From an uncultured Muribaculaceae bacterium (GTDB taxonomy: Bacteria > Bacteroidota > Bacteroidia > Bacteroidales > Muribaculaceae), in contig CANQZG010000015.1 of assembly GCA_947628305.1 (NCBI GenBank), forward strand, positions 1 to 64,000: a stretch of 64,000 nucleotides of DNA, written 5' to 3'. This document shows, piece by piece, positions 27,476 through 37,383 of this stretch. A program made the position numbers and the translations under genes. How positions within the stretch are numbered: the stretch's first letter is position 1; each line of letters starts with the position of its first letter. Under the pieces are notes generated by a model, which ran no database searches, was not told where the DNA came from, and saw only the letters and a program-made list of their open reading frames with translations.

Positions 27476-27490
27476 CATGAAAATTATACT

Positions 27491-27886
27491 ATGGGACAAG
27501 ACGCGAGACATACAGGCATAATCACCGGGATTTCACAGGGGCGTCTGACCGTGTCGATTGACAATCAGCCTGATTGCGACGGATGCGCCATTTCCGCTAT
27601 ATGCGATGTCAGCGACAGAACCGAAATCACCATCGAAAGTCGCAATGCTGACTCATTCACCGAAGGGGAACGGGTGAAAATCACCGCAACCGACAGCACC
27701 CAACGCCGTGCAATATTATGGGCATTCGCCGTTCCACTCCTATTGTTCCTCGCAATCGTCTTTATCTCGTCACCAGTGGCACTTGTCTCCGTAGCCGTGT
27801 ATTATTGTATATTATATATTTCCCGCGACAGGCTGCAAGGCAGTCTTAACTGGGTCATCACTAAAACGGAGGGAGACGAGACATGA
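27491..27886 (+). CDS. rseC: RseC/SoxR-reducing family protein
   Basis: A 131-residue membrane protein with the Cys-rich N-terminal motif CDGCAISAIC and two hydrophobic helices (about 70-110), as in RseC. In many bacteria RseC is encoded with the Rnf complex and helps keep iron-sulfur regulators reduced. Here it is the first gene of an uninterrupted rnfBCDGEA run, with a 4-bp overlap into rnfB. The start is the ATG at 27491, because the upstream TTG lies in the promoter. Confidence 0.8.
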   Translation: MGQDARHTGIITGISQGRLTVSIDNQPDCDGCAISAICDVSDRTEITIESRNADSFTEGERVKITATDSTQRRAILWAFAVPLLLFLAIVFISSPVALVSVAVYYCILYISRDRLQGSLNWVITKTEGDET

Positions 27887-28719
27887 GTGTCATAGTGACA
27901 TCAGTGATAATCGTGGGTGCGATAGGAATCATGGCCGCCATTGTGCTCTATGTTGTATCAACCAAGTTCCATGTCGATGAAAATCCCGCGATAGAAGCCA
28001 TTGAATCGTTGCTCCCGGGAGCCAACTGCGGAGGATGCGGATGCAACGGATGTCATGATTTCGCCGTGAAATGTGCCACCGCATCAAGTCTCGACGGTCT
28101 CAACTGCCCCGGTGCCGGAGAGGAAGCCATGAGACAAATCGCCTCTATAACAGGTTTAGACGCAGGAGACTCGACGCAATGTGTCGCCGTTGTCAAATGT
28201 AACGGCTCATGCGACATCCGTAAAACCAATGCACAGTATGACGGCGAACAATCATGCGCCATAAAAGCGTCGCTCGGGGCTGCGGGCGACGCATGTCCAT
28301 TCGGTTGTCTCGGATGCGGCGACTGCGTGTCATCATGCAAATGGGGGGCATTGTCAATGAACCCCGTTACCGGGTTACCCGAAGTCGATAACGTGAGATG
28401 CACGGGATGTGGAGCGTGTGTCAAGGCATGCCCTCGACATCTAATCGAACTGCGCCCTAAAGGCCCGCGGGGGATGAGGGTGTGGGTCGCCTGTTCCAAC
28501 AAGGACCGTGGCGCAGAGGCTCGAAAGGAATGCCCGGTGGCATGTATAGGTTGTGGAAAATGCTCAAGGATATGCCCCCACGGAGCAATATCAGTCGAGC
28601 ACAACCTTGCATATATCGACCCGGCGTCATGCCGTCTTTGCCTTAAATGTGTCGACTCCTGCCCGACATCGGCGATTCATTCCGTAAATTTCCCTATAAA
28701 GAAAAAGACCGATGAATAA
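27883..28719 (+). CDS. rnfB: Rnf complex subunit B (iron-sulfur)
   Basis: A 278-residue subunit with an N-terminal membrane helix, then the RnfB-specific cluster motif GANCGGCGCNGCHDFAVKC near 46-64. Four ferredoxin-type Cys motifs follow (CLGCGDCVSSC, CTGCGACVKAC, CIGCGKCSRIC and CRLCLKCVDSC). It takes electrons from ferredoxin and feeds the membrane subunits. Eight-bp overlap with rnfC. Confidence 0.93.
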   Translation: MSVIVTSVIIVGAIGIMAAIVLYVVSTKFHVDENPAIEAIESLLPGANCGGCGCNGCHDFAVKCATASSLDGLNCPGAGEEAMRQIASITGLDAGDSTQCVAVVKCNGSCDIRKTNAQYDGEQSCAIKASLGAAGDACPFGCLGCGDCVSSCKWGALSMNPVTGLPEVDNVRCTGCGACVKACPRHLIELRPKGPRGMRVWVACSNKDRGAEARKECPVACIGCGKCSRICPHGAISVEHNLAYIDPASCRLCLKCVDSCPTSAIHSVNFPIKKKTDE

Positions 28720-30091
28720 GCCACGGACATTCAGCACAGGAGGGATTCATCTTGACGAAAACAAGCTGTCAGGGTTACAGCTTGTGACATTCGTCGACCT
28801 CCCACGCGAAGTGACGATGCTGATGAACCAACATGCAGGCAACCCGGCGCGACCTGTCGTAGAGAAAGGAGACCACGTAAAACGCGGCGATGTAATCGCC
28901 AATGCCGACGGTCTTGTCTCGGCATACATACACTCCCCCATTTCGGGGGAGGTCACATCGGTCGGAATGGTGAAAGACGCCTACGGCAAACCTTGCGAGG
29001 GGATTACAATAAAGAGCGACCCGATTGACTATAACATTGACATCGAGGAGGTTCACGAACGTGAAGCCGTACGCACCAACGATGACATCGCATCCCTGAC
29101 GCCCGACGAGATTGTCTCGATAGTGAAAGAAGCCGGAATCGTGGGTCTTGGCGGTGCAACCTTCCCGACTCATGTCAAACTGTCACCACCTCCCGGATTC
29201 AAACCAGAGATACTGATTATAAACGGTGCCGAATGCGAGCCATACCTGACCAACGACCACGCCCTGATGCTCGCCCATCCCGATGAAATCATCGAGGGAA
29301 CGAGACTGTTGCGGCGCGCCACGCACGTGCCACGTGCGGTAATCGCCATTGAAAGCAACAAACCCGATGCAATCAGGTTGCTCTGGGGAAAGACCGCGGG
29401 ACTCGATGACATAACTGTGATGCCGTTGAAAACAAAGTATCCCCAAGGGTGCGAGAAACAACTCATCGAAGCGGTCACCGGCCGTCAAGTCCCGTCAGGT
29501 TCACTGCCCGTGGCAACAGGCGCAATCGTACAGAACGTAGCCACGGCATACGCCGTGCACCGTGCCGTCAGATACGACGAACCCCTGATGAAACGCATTA
29601 TAACCGTGACGGGTGATAGCGTAAGATTTCCCGGGAACTACCATTGTTCGATAGGCCGAAGCCTCCGAAGCATCATCGAACAGGCCGGCGGACTCCCCGA
29701 CGACACCGCCAAAGTCATCCTCGGTGGCCCGATGATGGGACGTACCGTGGAGAACCTTGATGCGCCATCGACAAAAGGGGTATCATGTATCCTGATTCTT
29801 GACGACAAACAGGCAAGACGGCGAGAAGCCGAACCGTGTATAAGGTGCGGTGCATGTGTCAACGCATGTCCGATGGGACTTGAGCCATTCCTAATCAGCA
29901 CACTGGCACGAAAAGGGCGCATGGAGGATGCCGCTCATGAAAAAATCATGAACTGCATCGAGTGTGGCTCATGCAACTATGCCTGCCCGGCGGCCCGGCC
30001 GTTGCTCGATTATATCAGACTTGGCAAAATTGGAATAAAAGCCGTCTCCAAGGACAAAAAAAAGAAGCTAATAAAATGGAAAGGCCATTAA
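28712..30091 (+). CDS. rnfC: Rnf complex subunit C
   Basis: A 459-residue peripheral subunit. The Gly-rich nucleotide/FMN-binding region is GIVGLGGATFPTHVKL near 143-158, and GAECEPYLTNDH follows near 173. Two [4Fe-4S] motifs, CIRCGACVNACP near 380 and CIECGSCNYACP near 419, lie before a basic tail. It is the NAD(H)-side subunit of the ferredoxin:NAD oxidoreductase. Its end overlaps rnfD. Confidence 0.93.
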   Translation: MNKPRTFSTGGIHLDENKLSGLQLVTFVDLPREVTMLMNQHAGNPARPVVEKGDHVKRGDVIANADGLVSAYIHSPISGEVTSVGMVKDAYGKPCEGITIKSDPIDYNIDIEEVHEREAVRTNDDIASLTPDEIVSIVKEAGIVGLGGATFPTHVKLSPPPGFKPEILIINGAECEPYLTNDHALMLAHPDEIIEGTRLLRRATHVPRAVIAIESNKPDAIRLLWGKTAGLDDITVMPLKTKYPQGCEKQLIEAVTGRQVPSGSLPVATGAIVQNVATAYAVHRAVRYDEPLMKRIITVTGDSVRFPGNYHCSIGRSLRSIIEQAGGLPDDTAKVILGGPMMGRTVENLDAPSTKGVSCILILDDKQARRREAEPCIRCGACVNACPMGLEPFLISTLARKGRMEDAAHEKIMNCIECGSCNYACPAARPLLDYIRLGKIGIKAVSKDKKKKLIKWKGH

Positions 30092-31032
30092 TCATATCAG
30101 CACCCCCCCACATACACACGCAACGTACCGTCAGGAGCTGTATGTGGCATGTCGTGGCCGCACTCATGCCGGCACTTTTATGCGCACTGTTCTATTTCGG
30201 CATAGGCGCGGCTGTGGTTATAGTGACATCAATCATCGGATGTGTCATTACCGAATACCTGATAACCCGGTTCATGTCGGGACACCCCACCACTATCGCC
30301 AATGGCTCGGCAGTGCTGACAGGTCTCCTTCTTGCATTCAACCTGCCATCCAATCTGCCCGTATGGATAATCCTGATAGGGTCGGTTGTGGCTATCGGGA
30401 TAGGCAAAATGGCATTCGGCGGTCTCGGCTGCAACATTTTCAACCCTGCCCTCGTCGGTCGCGTGTTCCTTCTTCTGTCATTCCCGGCGCAGATGACGAC
30501 ATGGCCATTGCCATCGGTGAACCGATGGATGTATCCCGATGCGGCCACCGGGGCCACGCCTCTCGGACTCCTAAAACAAGGGATAATGACCTTCGATGAC
30601 ATCAACCTGACCGACTGTCTGCTCGGGGCAATCGGAGGTTCACTCGGCGAAGTGAGTGCAATCGCGTTGCTGCTCGGTGGCATTTACCTGCTCGCCACAC
30701 GCATCATTTCCTGGCACATACCCGTATCAATACTTGCCACAGTGGCACTTTTATCAGTGTGTATAGGTGTCAATCCATGGGTTGAATTACTTTCGGGAGG
30801 AATGTTGTTAGGGGCGATATTCATGGCGACAGACTATGTCACATCCCCTATGTGTCACCGGGGGATGATTGTCTACGGAATCATGATTGGCGTGATTACA
30901 ATCATTATACGCCAATGGGGGGCATACCCTGAAGGAATGTCATTCGCGATATTGCTGATGAACGGATGTACGCCGTTAATCAACCGATACATAAAACCGC
31001 GCAAATTCGGGGAAAGGAGGGCTAAACGATGA
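30076..31032 (+). CDS. rnfD: Rnf complex subunit D
   Basis: A 318-residue polytopic membrane protein. The frame is open upstream, but ATG 30076 (MERPLIISAPPHIH) is the family start and overlaps rnfC by 16 bp. ATGATPLG near 161-168 is the site where Thr binds FMN covalently in RnfD/NqrB. About nine to ten hydrophobic helices are visible. It forms part of the ion-translocating core. Confidence 0.92.
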   Translation: MERPLIISAPPHIHTQRTVRSCMWHVVAALMPALLCALFYFGIGAAVVIVTSIIGCVITEYLITRFMSGHPTTIANGSAVLTGLLLAFNLPSNLPVWIILIGSVVAIGIGKMAFGGLGCNIFNPALVGRVFLLLSFPAQMTTWPLPSVNRWMYPDAATGATPLGLLKQGIMTFDDINLTDCLLGAIGGSLGEVSAIALLLGGIYLLATRIISWHIPVSILATVALLSVCIGVNPWVELLSGGMLLGAIFMATDYVTSPMCHRGMIVYGIMIGVITIIIRQWGAYPEGMSFAILLMNGCTPLINRYIKPRKFGERRAKR

Positions 31033-31628
31033 AAAAGGGCGATTCCCTGTTGAAAATGGTCATCTCGCTCGGGGTCATAACGTGTATCTCAGCCGCATTG
31101 CTCGCATGGGTATACTCCATCACCGCCGACCCGATAAAACAAGCCGAGCGGGAAAAACAGGCCGAGGCAATCAAAGCGGTGACCCCGGTGTATGACAACG
31201 ACCCTATCGCCGAGGAGGATGACGTAATGCCCGTGGGTGAACCCGCACCGTTGGCGGTGTTCCCCGCACGCAGGAACGGTAATCTTGTCGGGGCGGCGGT
31301 CGAAAGCTACAGTTCCGATGGATTTTCAGGCGAAATCAGCGTGATGTACGGGTTTGACATAAACGGCAACGTGACAGGATATGAAGTACTAAACCACACC
31401 GAGACCCCCGGACTCGGGGACAAGATGGACGAGTGGTTCCGGGACAGCCTATCGACACAGCGCAATATAATCGGGAAAGACCCTGCCAAAACCGACATGA
31501 AGGTGTCAAAAGACGGTGGTGACATCGACGGCATAACCGCCGCCACAATCACATCAAGAGCCTTCCTTGACGCATTGCGCCGCGCCCACAACGCATTCAT
31601 CCAATACCGGGACAGCGAGAAACGATGA
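31029..31628 (+). CDS. rnfG: Rnf complex subunit G
   Basis: A 199-residue subunit with one N-terminal membrane helix and an FMN-binding domain. DGITAATITS near 170-179 carries the Thr that binds FMN covalently, and TETPGLGDK lies near 122. It acts as an electron carrier on the outer face. Overlaps rnfD by 4 bp. Confidence 0.92.
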   Translation: MKKGDSLLKMVISLGVITCISAALLAWVYSITADPIKQAEREKQAEAIKAVTPVYDNDPIAEEDDVMPVGEPAPLAVFPARRNGNLVGAAVESYSSDGFSGEISVMYGFDINGNVTGYEVLNHTETPGLGDKMDEWFRDSLSTQRNIIGKDPAKTDMKVSKDGGDIDGITAATITSRAFLDALRRAHNAFIQYRDSEKR

Positions 31629-31632
31629 CAGA

Positions 31633-32235
31633 ATGATGAATAAACTACGCATAATATACAACGGGCTTGTAACCGAGAACCCGACATTTGTTCTCCTGCT
31701 GGGGATGTGCCCCACCTTAGGGACGACCTCAAGCGCATTCAACGGCATGGGGATGGGCCTCGCCACAATGGGTGTGCTCATCTGCTCCAACATGGCGATA
31801 TCGGCAATCAAACGCCTGATTCCGTCCAAGGTACGCATCCCTTGTTATATAGTGGTCATCGCTACGTTTGTGACAGTGCTCCAGATGTTCATGCAGGCCT
31901 ACCTGCCGTCATTGTATGCGACTCTCGGCATATTTATTCCACTGATTGTGGTTAACTGCATTTTGCTCGGCCGCGCCGAGGCATTCGCTTCACGCCACAC
32001 AGTCATCGATTCCATGTTTGACGGGATAGGCATAGGGTTCGGATTCACCATCGCACTCACAATGCTCGGGACTGTACGCGAATTCCTCGGCACGGGCAGT
32101 ATATTCAACTACGGGATATACCCCGAGACTTACGGCTCGCTCGTCTTTATCCTTGCACCGGGAGCATTCATAGCCCTCGGCCTCATGATAGCATTGTTCA
32201 ACCGCATAAGACAAAAGCACACCGACCATGCTTGA
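31633..32235 (+). CDS. rnfE: Rnf complex subunit E
   Basis: A 200-residue membrane subunit. It begins ATGATG, so 31633 or 31636 may be used; codons upstream belong to the rnfG frame region. NPTFVLLLGMCPTLG near 18-32 holds the conserved Cys that coordinates the intramembrane iron centre with RnfA. Six helices. Eight-bp overlap with rnfA. Confidence 0.92.
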   Translation: MMNKLRIIYNGLVTENPTFVLLLGMCPTLGTTSSAFNGMGMGLATMGVLICSNMAISAIKRLIPSKVRIPCYIVVIATFVTVLQMFMQAYLPSLYATLGIFIPLIVVNCILLGRAEAFASRHTVIDSMFDGIGIGFGFTIALTMLGTVREFLGTGSIFNYGIYPETYGSLVFILAPGAFIALGLMIALFNRIRQKHTDHA

Positions 32236-32809
32236 ATACCTCTCGATTATAATAACCGCGATTTTTGTCAACAATATCGTATTTGCGCAATTCCTCGGGA
32301 TATGCCCGTTCATGGGTGTCTCACGACGTCTTACATCGGCAACCGGGATGGGGATGGCCGTCACCTTCGTCATGGCGATAGCGACATGTGTCACCTGGAT
32401 TCTTCAGAACTATGTACTCGTTCCCGCAGGACTTGAGTTCATGCAGACAATCGTGTTCATCCTCGTGATTGCCACTTTGGTCCAAATGCTGGAAATCATA
32501 TTGAAAAAAATCACGCCGGCCTTATATCAGGCCTTAGGAGTATTTCTGCCTTTAATCACCACCAACTGCGCTGTGCTCGGTGTCGCAATCATCGTTGTGC
32601 GCAACGGCATGGGACTCACACAGTCGATTGTCTATGCAGTGGCGACAGCCATAGGTTTCACACTCGCGTTATGGATATTTGCCGGTATCCGCGAACAACT
32701 TGAGCTGACCGATGTCCCGCGCCCGATGCGCGGAGTCCCCATCGCCCTAATCTGTGCCGGACTCCTCGCGATGGCATTCATGGGATTCTCCGGCATATTA
32801 ATAAAATAA
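32228..32809 (+). CDS. rnfA: Rnf complex subunit A
   Basis: A 193-residue six-helix membrane subunit, inverted-topology partner of RnfE. NNIVFAQFLGICPFMG near 14-29 carries the matching conserved Cys, and TTNCAVLG near 102 carries the second. It ends the rnf operon, immediately before a heptamer tandem repeat. Confidence 0.93.
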   Translation: MLEYLSIIITAIFVNNIVFAQFLGICPFMGVSRRLTSATGMGMAVTFVMAIATCVTWILQNYVLVPAGLEFMQTIVFILVIATLVQMLEIILKKITPALYQALGVFLPLITTNCAVLGVAIIVVRNGMGLTQSIVYAVATAIGFTLALWIFAGIREQLELTDVPRPMRGVPIALICAGLLAMAFMGFSGILIK

Positions 32810-32842
32810 TTCCTAATTCCTAACTCCTAATTCCTAATTCCT
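32808..32842. repeat. heptanucleotide tandem repeat, 5 copies
   Basis: Unit AATTCCT repeated five times without gaps; the third copy is AACTCCT. It overlaps the last bases of the rnfA stop and ends 12 nt before the antiporter ATG. Confidence 0.85.
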
Positions 32843-32853
32843 GATTAATCAAA

Positions 32854-33834
32854 ATGTGGATTGACCTGTTTTGGCTCATCGCCAGCCTGGGACTGATTCT
32901 TTGGGGTGCAAACCTATTGACCGATGGAGCGTCGTCAATAGCCAAACGTCTCGGGATGAGCGAACTTACAGTAGGGTTGACCGTAGTGGCTTTCGGCACA
33001 TCGGCACCGGAACTTGCAATCAGCGTTCTCGCGGCAATCAACGGTAACGCCCCGATGGCCGTAGGCAATGTAGTCGGCAGCAACATTTTCAATATATTCG
33101 TCATAATCGGCGTGACAGCAATCGTCCGTCCCATCGTGATAAAACGCAGCGTACTTTCCGTTGAAATACCGATTGTCATCCTCGCCGCCGCAGTCATGCT
33201 CGTTATGGGGATGTCCACATGGCTTGACGGGGCATCGGCCAACGTTGTAACCCGTTCCTACGGAATTTTCCTGCTAATATTTTTCATGCTGTTCATGAGA
33301 TATACCTTTGCCACCGCACGCACAGCGCCACAACCATCGGATGACCCTGCGGCACAAGGCGCGGCTTCAATCCAGCTAATGCCGGCGTGGCGTTCATCGC
33401 TATATATCATCGCCGGACTCGGTATGCTCGTCGGCGGGGGTGACAAATTCGTCGACGGGGCATCGGGAATCGCACGTGTACTCGGCATGAGCGATGCCGT
33501 CATCGGCCTGACAATCGTGGCAGCAGGGACATCTCTGCCAGAACTCGCGACCTCGGTCGTGGCCGCAATCAAAGGCCGTTCCGACATGGCCGTTGGAAAC
33601 GTAATCGGCAGCAACATCTTCAACACCTTCTTCGTCCTCGGCACGGCAGCCGTCATCACCCCGCTGCCTTTCGGCGAAATCGGGACTTTTGACCTGTCAG
33701 TCCAGCTACTGGCCACGGTTATGTTCTGTACATTCGGATGGCTGTTCGGTCAACGAACCATAACCCGCCCCGAAGGCGCAATCCTATTCCTCTGTTACAT
33801 CGCCTATACCACCTTGCTGTTAATCAAAATTTAA
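32854..33834 (+). CDS. calcium/sodium antiporter (CaCA family)
   Basis: A 326-residue membrane protein with two inverted homologous halves. Each half carries the alpha-repeat signature: [15 protein letters not shown] with [10 protein letters not shown], and [15 protein letters not shown] with [10 protein letters not shown]. These form the ion-binding site in YrbG-type exchangers. About ten helices with a polar linker near 155-170. It exchanges Ca2+ (or another cation) for Na+ or H+. It follows rnf closely, so an ion gradient made by Rnf could drive it, which is inference. Confidence 0.9.
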   Translation: MWIDLFWLIASLGLILWGANLLTDGASSIAKRLGMSELTVGLTVVAFGTSAPELAISVLAAINGNAPMAVGNVVGSNIFNIFVIIGVTAIVRPIVIKRSVLSVEIPIVILAAAVMLVMGMSTWLDGASANVVTRSYGIFLLIFFMLFMRYTFATARTAPQPSDDPAAQGAASIQLMPAWRSSLYIIAGLGMLVGGGDKFVDGASGIARVLGMSDAVIGLTIVAAGTSLPELATSVVAAIKGRSDMAVGNVIGSNIFNTFFVLGTAAVITPLPFGEIGTFDLSVQLLATVMFCTFGWLFGQRTITRPEGAILFLCYIAYTTLLLIKI

Positions 33835-33835
33835 G

Positions 33836-33843
33836 TATCTTTG
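33836..33843 (+). promoter_or_regulatory. promoter of restriction-modification cassette
   Basis: TATCTTTG followed by CATC, starting 2 nt after the antiporter stop, with CTTG at 33813-33816 as a poor -33 box. Predicted start near 33850. Confidence 0.55.
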
Positions 33844-33861
33844 CATCCATAATCGGTGCAC

Positions 33862-34917
33862 ATGCTATTTCCTGAAACAAAATATTTAGATTTCAAATTT
33901 CCACAACCTCAATACCTTGGGGCAAAATATATCCACCGGGGATGGATTGCCCAATTTATCCCAGAGAACGCCAACACGATATTAGATGCATTTTCCGGTT
34001 CTCAATCAATTGCTTATATGTTTAAGCAATTAGGGAAAAGAGTAATAACAAATGATTTTCTAAATTTCAATAATGTTATCGGGAAAGCATTAATTGAAAA
34101 TCCGGGATATACCCTTGATAACGAAGATATTGAGACTCTATATTCTCCAAATAATTCACCTGAAGAATTCAATCTAATATCATCGTTATTTTCAGGATTA
34201 TTTTTTATTGATGAAGATGCTGATTTTGCCGATAGTTTCCGTAGCAACGTTCATCGTTTAAAGAATCCATACAAACAGGCATTAGCATTGACTATAATGT
34301 GCCGAAGTATGACACGAAAGGTTACAATGGGACACTTTGCCCATACGCAAGCATTAGTCTACGCATCCGACCCAAACCGAGTCAAACGCAACCGAAGCCT
34401 TGCAAGACCTCTAAAAGATTTATTTTCGGAATTACTTCCTCAATACAATGCCGCAGTCTTCAACAATAACAAGGAGAACATAAGTTTCAACGAAAATGTA
34501 CTTGATTTACTGCCTAAGGTAGACGGTGTTGATTTAGTATATTTCGACCCGCCTTATTGCAACAGTCATGCTGATTACCAATCCTTTTATCATCTCTTGG
34601 AAACATACGTTGAATACTGGAAAGACAAAGATTTCATTAACGGCACTAAGCGATACAACCCCAAAAGATACAGTGGATTTGACAAAAACAGTGAGGTAAT
34701 ACTCAACTTCCAAGACATGTTTGAAAAATCCCGTCACATACCGACCTGGATTTTAAGTTACAACGACCGCAGTTATCCGGATATTGACACAATACTCAAT
34801 TTAATTAAACCATTTCGTGATGTCAACATTGAATACAAGACATATTATGCGGGACGAGGAGGTAAAGGAAGTGTGGCGGGAAGTAATGAAATCCTATTAA
34901 TATGCAATCCTAAATAA
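33862..34917 (+). CDS. DNA adenine methyltransferase, D12 class
   Basis: A 351-residue N6-adenine methyltransferase. An in-frame GTG at 33856 could add two residues. PQYLGAKYIHRG near 15-26 is the D12-class N-terminal signature, DAFSGSQS near 42-49 is the SAM-binding motif I, and DPPY at 229-232 is the catalytic motif IV. The gene is visibly AT-richer than the neighbouring antiporter and tadA, and its next gene is a probable endonuclease. It is therefore the modification half of a type II restriction-modification system. The target sequence cannot be read from the protein. Confidence 0.87.
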   Translation: MLFPETKYLDFKFPQPQYLGAKYIHRGWIAQFIPENANTILDAFSGSQSIAYMFKQLGKRVITNDFLNFNNVIGKALIENPGYTLDNEDIETLYSPNNSPEEFNLISSLFSGLFFIDEDADFADSFRSNVHRLKNPYKQALALTIMCRSMTRKVTMGHFAHTQALVYASDPNRVKRNRSLARPLKDLFSELLPQYNAAVFNNNKENISFNENVLDLLPKVDGVDLVYFDPPYCNSHADYQSFYHLLETYVEYWKDKDFINGTKRYNPKRYSGFDKNSEVILNFQDMFEKSRHIPTWILSYNDRSYPDIDTILNLIKPFRDVNIEYKTYYAGRGGKGSVAGSNEILLICNPK

Positions 34918-34923
34918 TCGGTT

Positions 34924-36015
34924 ATGACAAACTTTGAAAAATGGGCTAAAGAGTTCAGAAACCAAAATTTATATGCATTCAACCATAATCCAAACGGGTT
35001 GTTATGGCTTAAAGTGCGTGCAATCTCACGCGGAAAACAAATCGGACAATTTCTGATTCAGAACCATATAACACTCCATTCGACTAAAATCGCAGACCAA
35101 AACGTTGAATTATTCAATCTTCTTGAACACACCCCTGATGCCATGCAACGGCTTGATAAATTCCTGACCGTCAAAAATAATGAATGGTATGAGACAATAG
35201 GTGTCAATGAAGCAAAACTCAAGGAAGATTTATACAAAATTAGAAATTACGAATGGGGAGGAGACCAAAACAATTCTCTCGATAAATATTTAATCAGCCG
35301 ATATGTAAAGACCATATCCGACTATGATTACCTATATGGGTTACAACCCGAAATAGCACATAACTCATGGAACTATGTCCAAACAAGCTGGTACAATAAC
35401 TGGACATCATATTTAATTGAATCCATATTCAAAAGACACGAAAAAGTCATATCCGCTGTGGGTGAAATCAAAAGCGTCGATTTCTTTTTAGATGGCATCC
35501 CGATAGATTTAAAGGTCACATTCTTTCCTAATCAATTCATGGCTTACAAATTAAAAGAACGCCTTGGATGCAGAGAACTCACATGGTTAAAGAGACAGGC
35601 TAAAAACCTCGGAAATATCACAGTTGACAAAACCTTGCCGGAATCGCAACAAATATATACCTTAACAGAAAAACTTAGTGAATTAAACCGCCATGATGTA
35701 ATCGAAACGTTAAGAGAGAAACATCGCGAAATTATCTCTGAAGCACAAACAAATCCAATTGAAATAATGTCTTGGTTATATGCCAACCAAGGAGAAATGC
35801 GGTTTGGTGCGGAAAATCGGCTATTTCTAATCCTTGTTGATGCCACTGACATAAATCAATCGTGGAAAATGAAACGGGCGTTCTCTCTAATCGAGCCTAA
35901 AGTCAATGAATATTTAAACGATTTTGACGAAAATCGCCTAAAACAGATTGATTTTACATTCAACGGAAAATGCTATAAAAGTCTTGCCGATGTCATCTTT
36001 ATCGTTAAACATTGA
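34924..36015 (+). CDS. probable type II restriction endonuclease
   Basis: A 363-residue protein not recognisable by family name. A segment near 166-197 has the order expected of a PD-(D/E)xK nuclease: SYLIESIF (Glu near 166), then VDFFLDGIPIDLKVTF, with Asp186, Asp190 and the D-x-K at 195-197. No signal peptide or membrane helix. It starts 6 nt after the methyltransferase stop and shares its low GC, so restriction of foreign DNA is the natural reading. It could instead be a nicking or partner protein. Confidence 0.65.
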   Translation: MTNFEKWAKEFRNQNLYAFNHNPNGLLWLKVRAISRGKQIGQFLIQNHITLHSTKIADQNVELFNLLEHTPDAMQRLDKFLTVKNNEWYETIGVNEAKLKEDLYKIRNYEWGGDQNNSLDKYLISRYVKTISDYDYLYGLQPEIAHNSWNYVQTSWYNNWTSYLIESIFKRHEKVISAVGEIKSVDFFLDGIPIDLKVTFFPNQFMAYKLKERLGCRELTWLKRQAKNLGNITVDKTLPESQQIYTLTEKLSELNRHDVIETLREKHREIISEAQTNPIEIMSWLYANQGEMRFGAENRLFLILVDATDINQSWKMKRAFSLIEPKVNEYLNDFDENRLKQIDFTFNGKCYKSLADVIFIVKH

Positions 36016-36022
36016 AATCGGT

Positions 36023-36472
36023 TCAGCGTTTGCGGGCGAAGAAGTCGCGGACAAGGGCGGCACATTCGTCAGCGAGAACGCCGGCGGTCACAGTGGCGCG
36101 GGGATGGAACGGCGAACGGCTGACAACGGTGGTGTAACCGCGTTTGTCATCGGACGCACCATAGACGATGCGTGACAGCTGCGACCAACCGATAGCCCCG
36201 GCACACATCGTGCACGGTTCGACCGTGACATATAGAGTACAATCTTTCAAGTATTTACCACCGAGAGCATTAGCGGCCGCAGTTATGGCCTGCATCTCGG
36301 CATGTGCGGTTATGTCGTTAAGACCCTCGGTCAGATTGTGTCCGCGACCGATAATCATGCCCCTCTGACTGACAACGACCGCCCCGATTGGAACCTCGTC
36401 CATCCCGCCGGCCTTACGAGCCTCATCAAGCGCGGCCATCATATACTTTATATCCTTTTCTTCCTGTATCAT
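36023..36472 (-). CDS. tadA: tRNA-specific adenosine deaminase TadA
   Basis: A 149-residue CDA-fold deaminase. Zinc ligands and proton shuttle are HAE at 57-59 and PCTMC at 86-90. It converts A34 of tRNA-Arg(ACG) to inosine. It overlaps rnz by 4 bp and ends 7 nt from the restriction cassette, converging on it. Confidence 0.92.
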   Translation of the reverse strand: MIQEEKDIKYMMAALDEARKAGGMDEVPIGAVVVSQRGMIIGRGHNLTEGLNDITAHAEMQAITAAANALGGKYLKDCTLYVTVEPCTMCAGAIGWSQLSRIVYGASDDKRGYTTVVSRSPFHPRATVTAGVLADECAALVRDFFARKR

Positions 36473-37383
36473 AGTTCTATCCTCATCCCCTCATTAGCAA
36501 GGGACACGTTATTAAATACTTCACGCGCCTCGGCCAACAACGGGGACTCATCAATATACCGTTTGGAGAAATGCCCCAAGACAAGACGCCCCACACCGGC
36601 CTTGGCCGCGATTTCCGCAGCCTCACGAGCAGTGGAATGCCCCCTCTTGCGCGCCTGAATCTTAAATTCATCACCGTATGTGGCCTCATGATACAACACA
36701 TCGACCCCTTTGACCGCCTCGGCGACACGTGGGTCATAGACCGTGTCGGAACAATAGGCATAACTCGCCGACGGGTCGGCATCCACGGTCAGGCGTACAT
36801 TAGGAATGACCGTCCCGTCAGGAGTGACATAGTCCTCTCCCGCCTTGATTGCTGAAAGCCGGGAGACAGGTATATCGTAAAACCTTACCATGTCACCCAG
36901 GAGATGACGCTGCTTCTCTTTCTCGCGGAATATATATCCGACACATGGCACACGATGATACAACGGGAACGACTCGACAACAAGCGAATCGTTCTCAAAT
37001 ACAGTCTGACGCTCCTTGTTATCAACCGGCACAAACTTGACCTCAAAAGGCATCTCCCGGCAAAAGTAGTCGATAAACGGCCTGAACACGTCAATACCTT
37101 CCCGGGGCATGTAGACGGTAACCACCCCACCCTTTCCCTGCAACGCCATAGTCGACAACAATCCCGGCAATCCGAAACAATGGTCACCGTGAAGATGCGT
37201 TATAAATATATGACCAAGCCTTGAATATTTCAGACGCGCACGTCTCATTCCGGTCTGGGCATTCTCGCCACAATCAATCATGAACAGATTGCCCCTGAAA
37301 TCCACGACCTGACACGACGGCTGATGGCGCGTTGTCGGGAAAGCCGAGCCACAACCAAGTATGGTCACACTGAACCGTGACAT
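36469..37383 (-). CDS. rnz: ribonuclease Z
   Basis: A 304-residue metallo-beta-lactamase-fold RNase. THLHGDH near 62-68 is the metal motif; SDT near 218, HEAT near 237 and GHFSKRY near 271 supply the remaining ligands and the RNase Z C-terminal signature. It trims tRNA 3' trailers. Overlaps phoH by 19 bp and tadA by 4 bp, so the three genes are co-transcribed and two act on tRNA. Confidence 0.92.
   Translation of the reverse strand: MSRFSVTILGCGSAFPTTRHQPSCQVVDFRGNLFMIDCGENAQTGMRRARLKYSRLGHIFITHLHGDHCFGLPGLLSTMALQGKGGVVTVYMPREGIDVFRPFIDYFCREMPFEVKFVPVDNKERQTVFENDSLVVESFPLYHRVPCVGYIFREKEKQRHLLGDMVRFYDIPVSRLSAIKAGEDYVTPDGTVIPNVRLTVDADPSASYAYCSDTVYDPRVAEAVKGVDVLYHEATYGDEFKIQARKRGHSTAREAAEIAAKAGVGRLVLGHFSKRYIDESPLLAEAREVFNNVSLANEGMRIEL

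Noticed and set aside
27883-32809. Reading the operon as Na+-Nqr
   Set aside because: Ferredoxin-type RnfB and the B-C-D-G-E-A order are Rnf; the NqrA and NqrF subunits are absent.
32808-32842. Possible CRISPR
   Set aside because: The units are adjacent 7-mers without spacers; no cas genes occur in the window.
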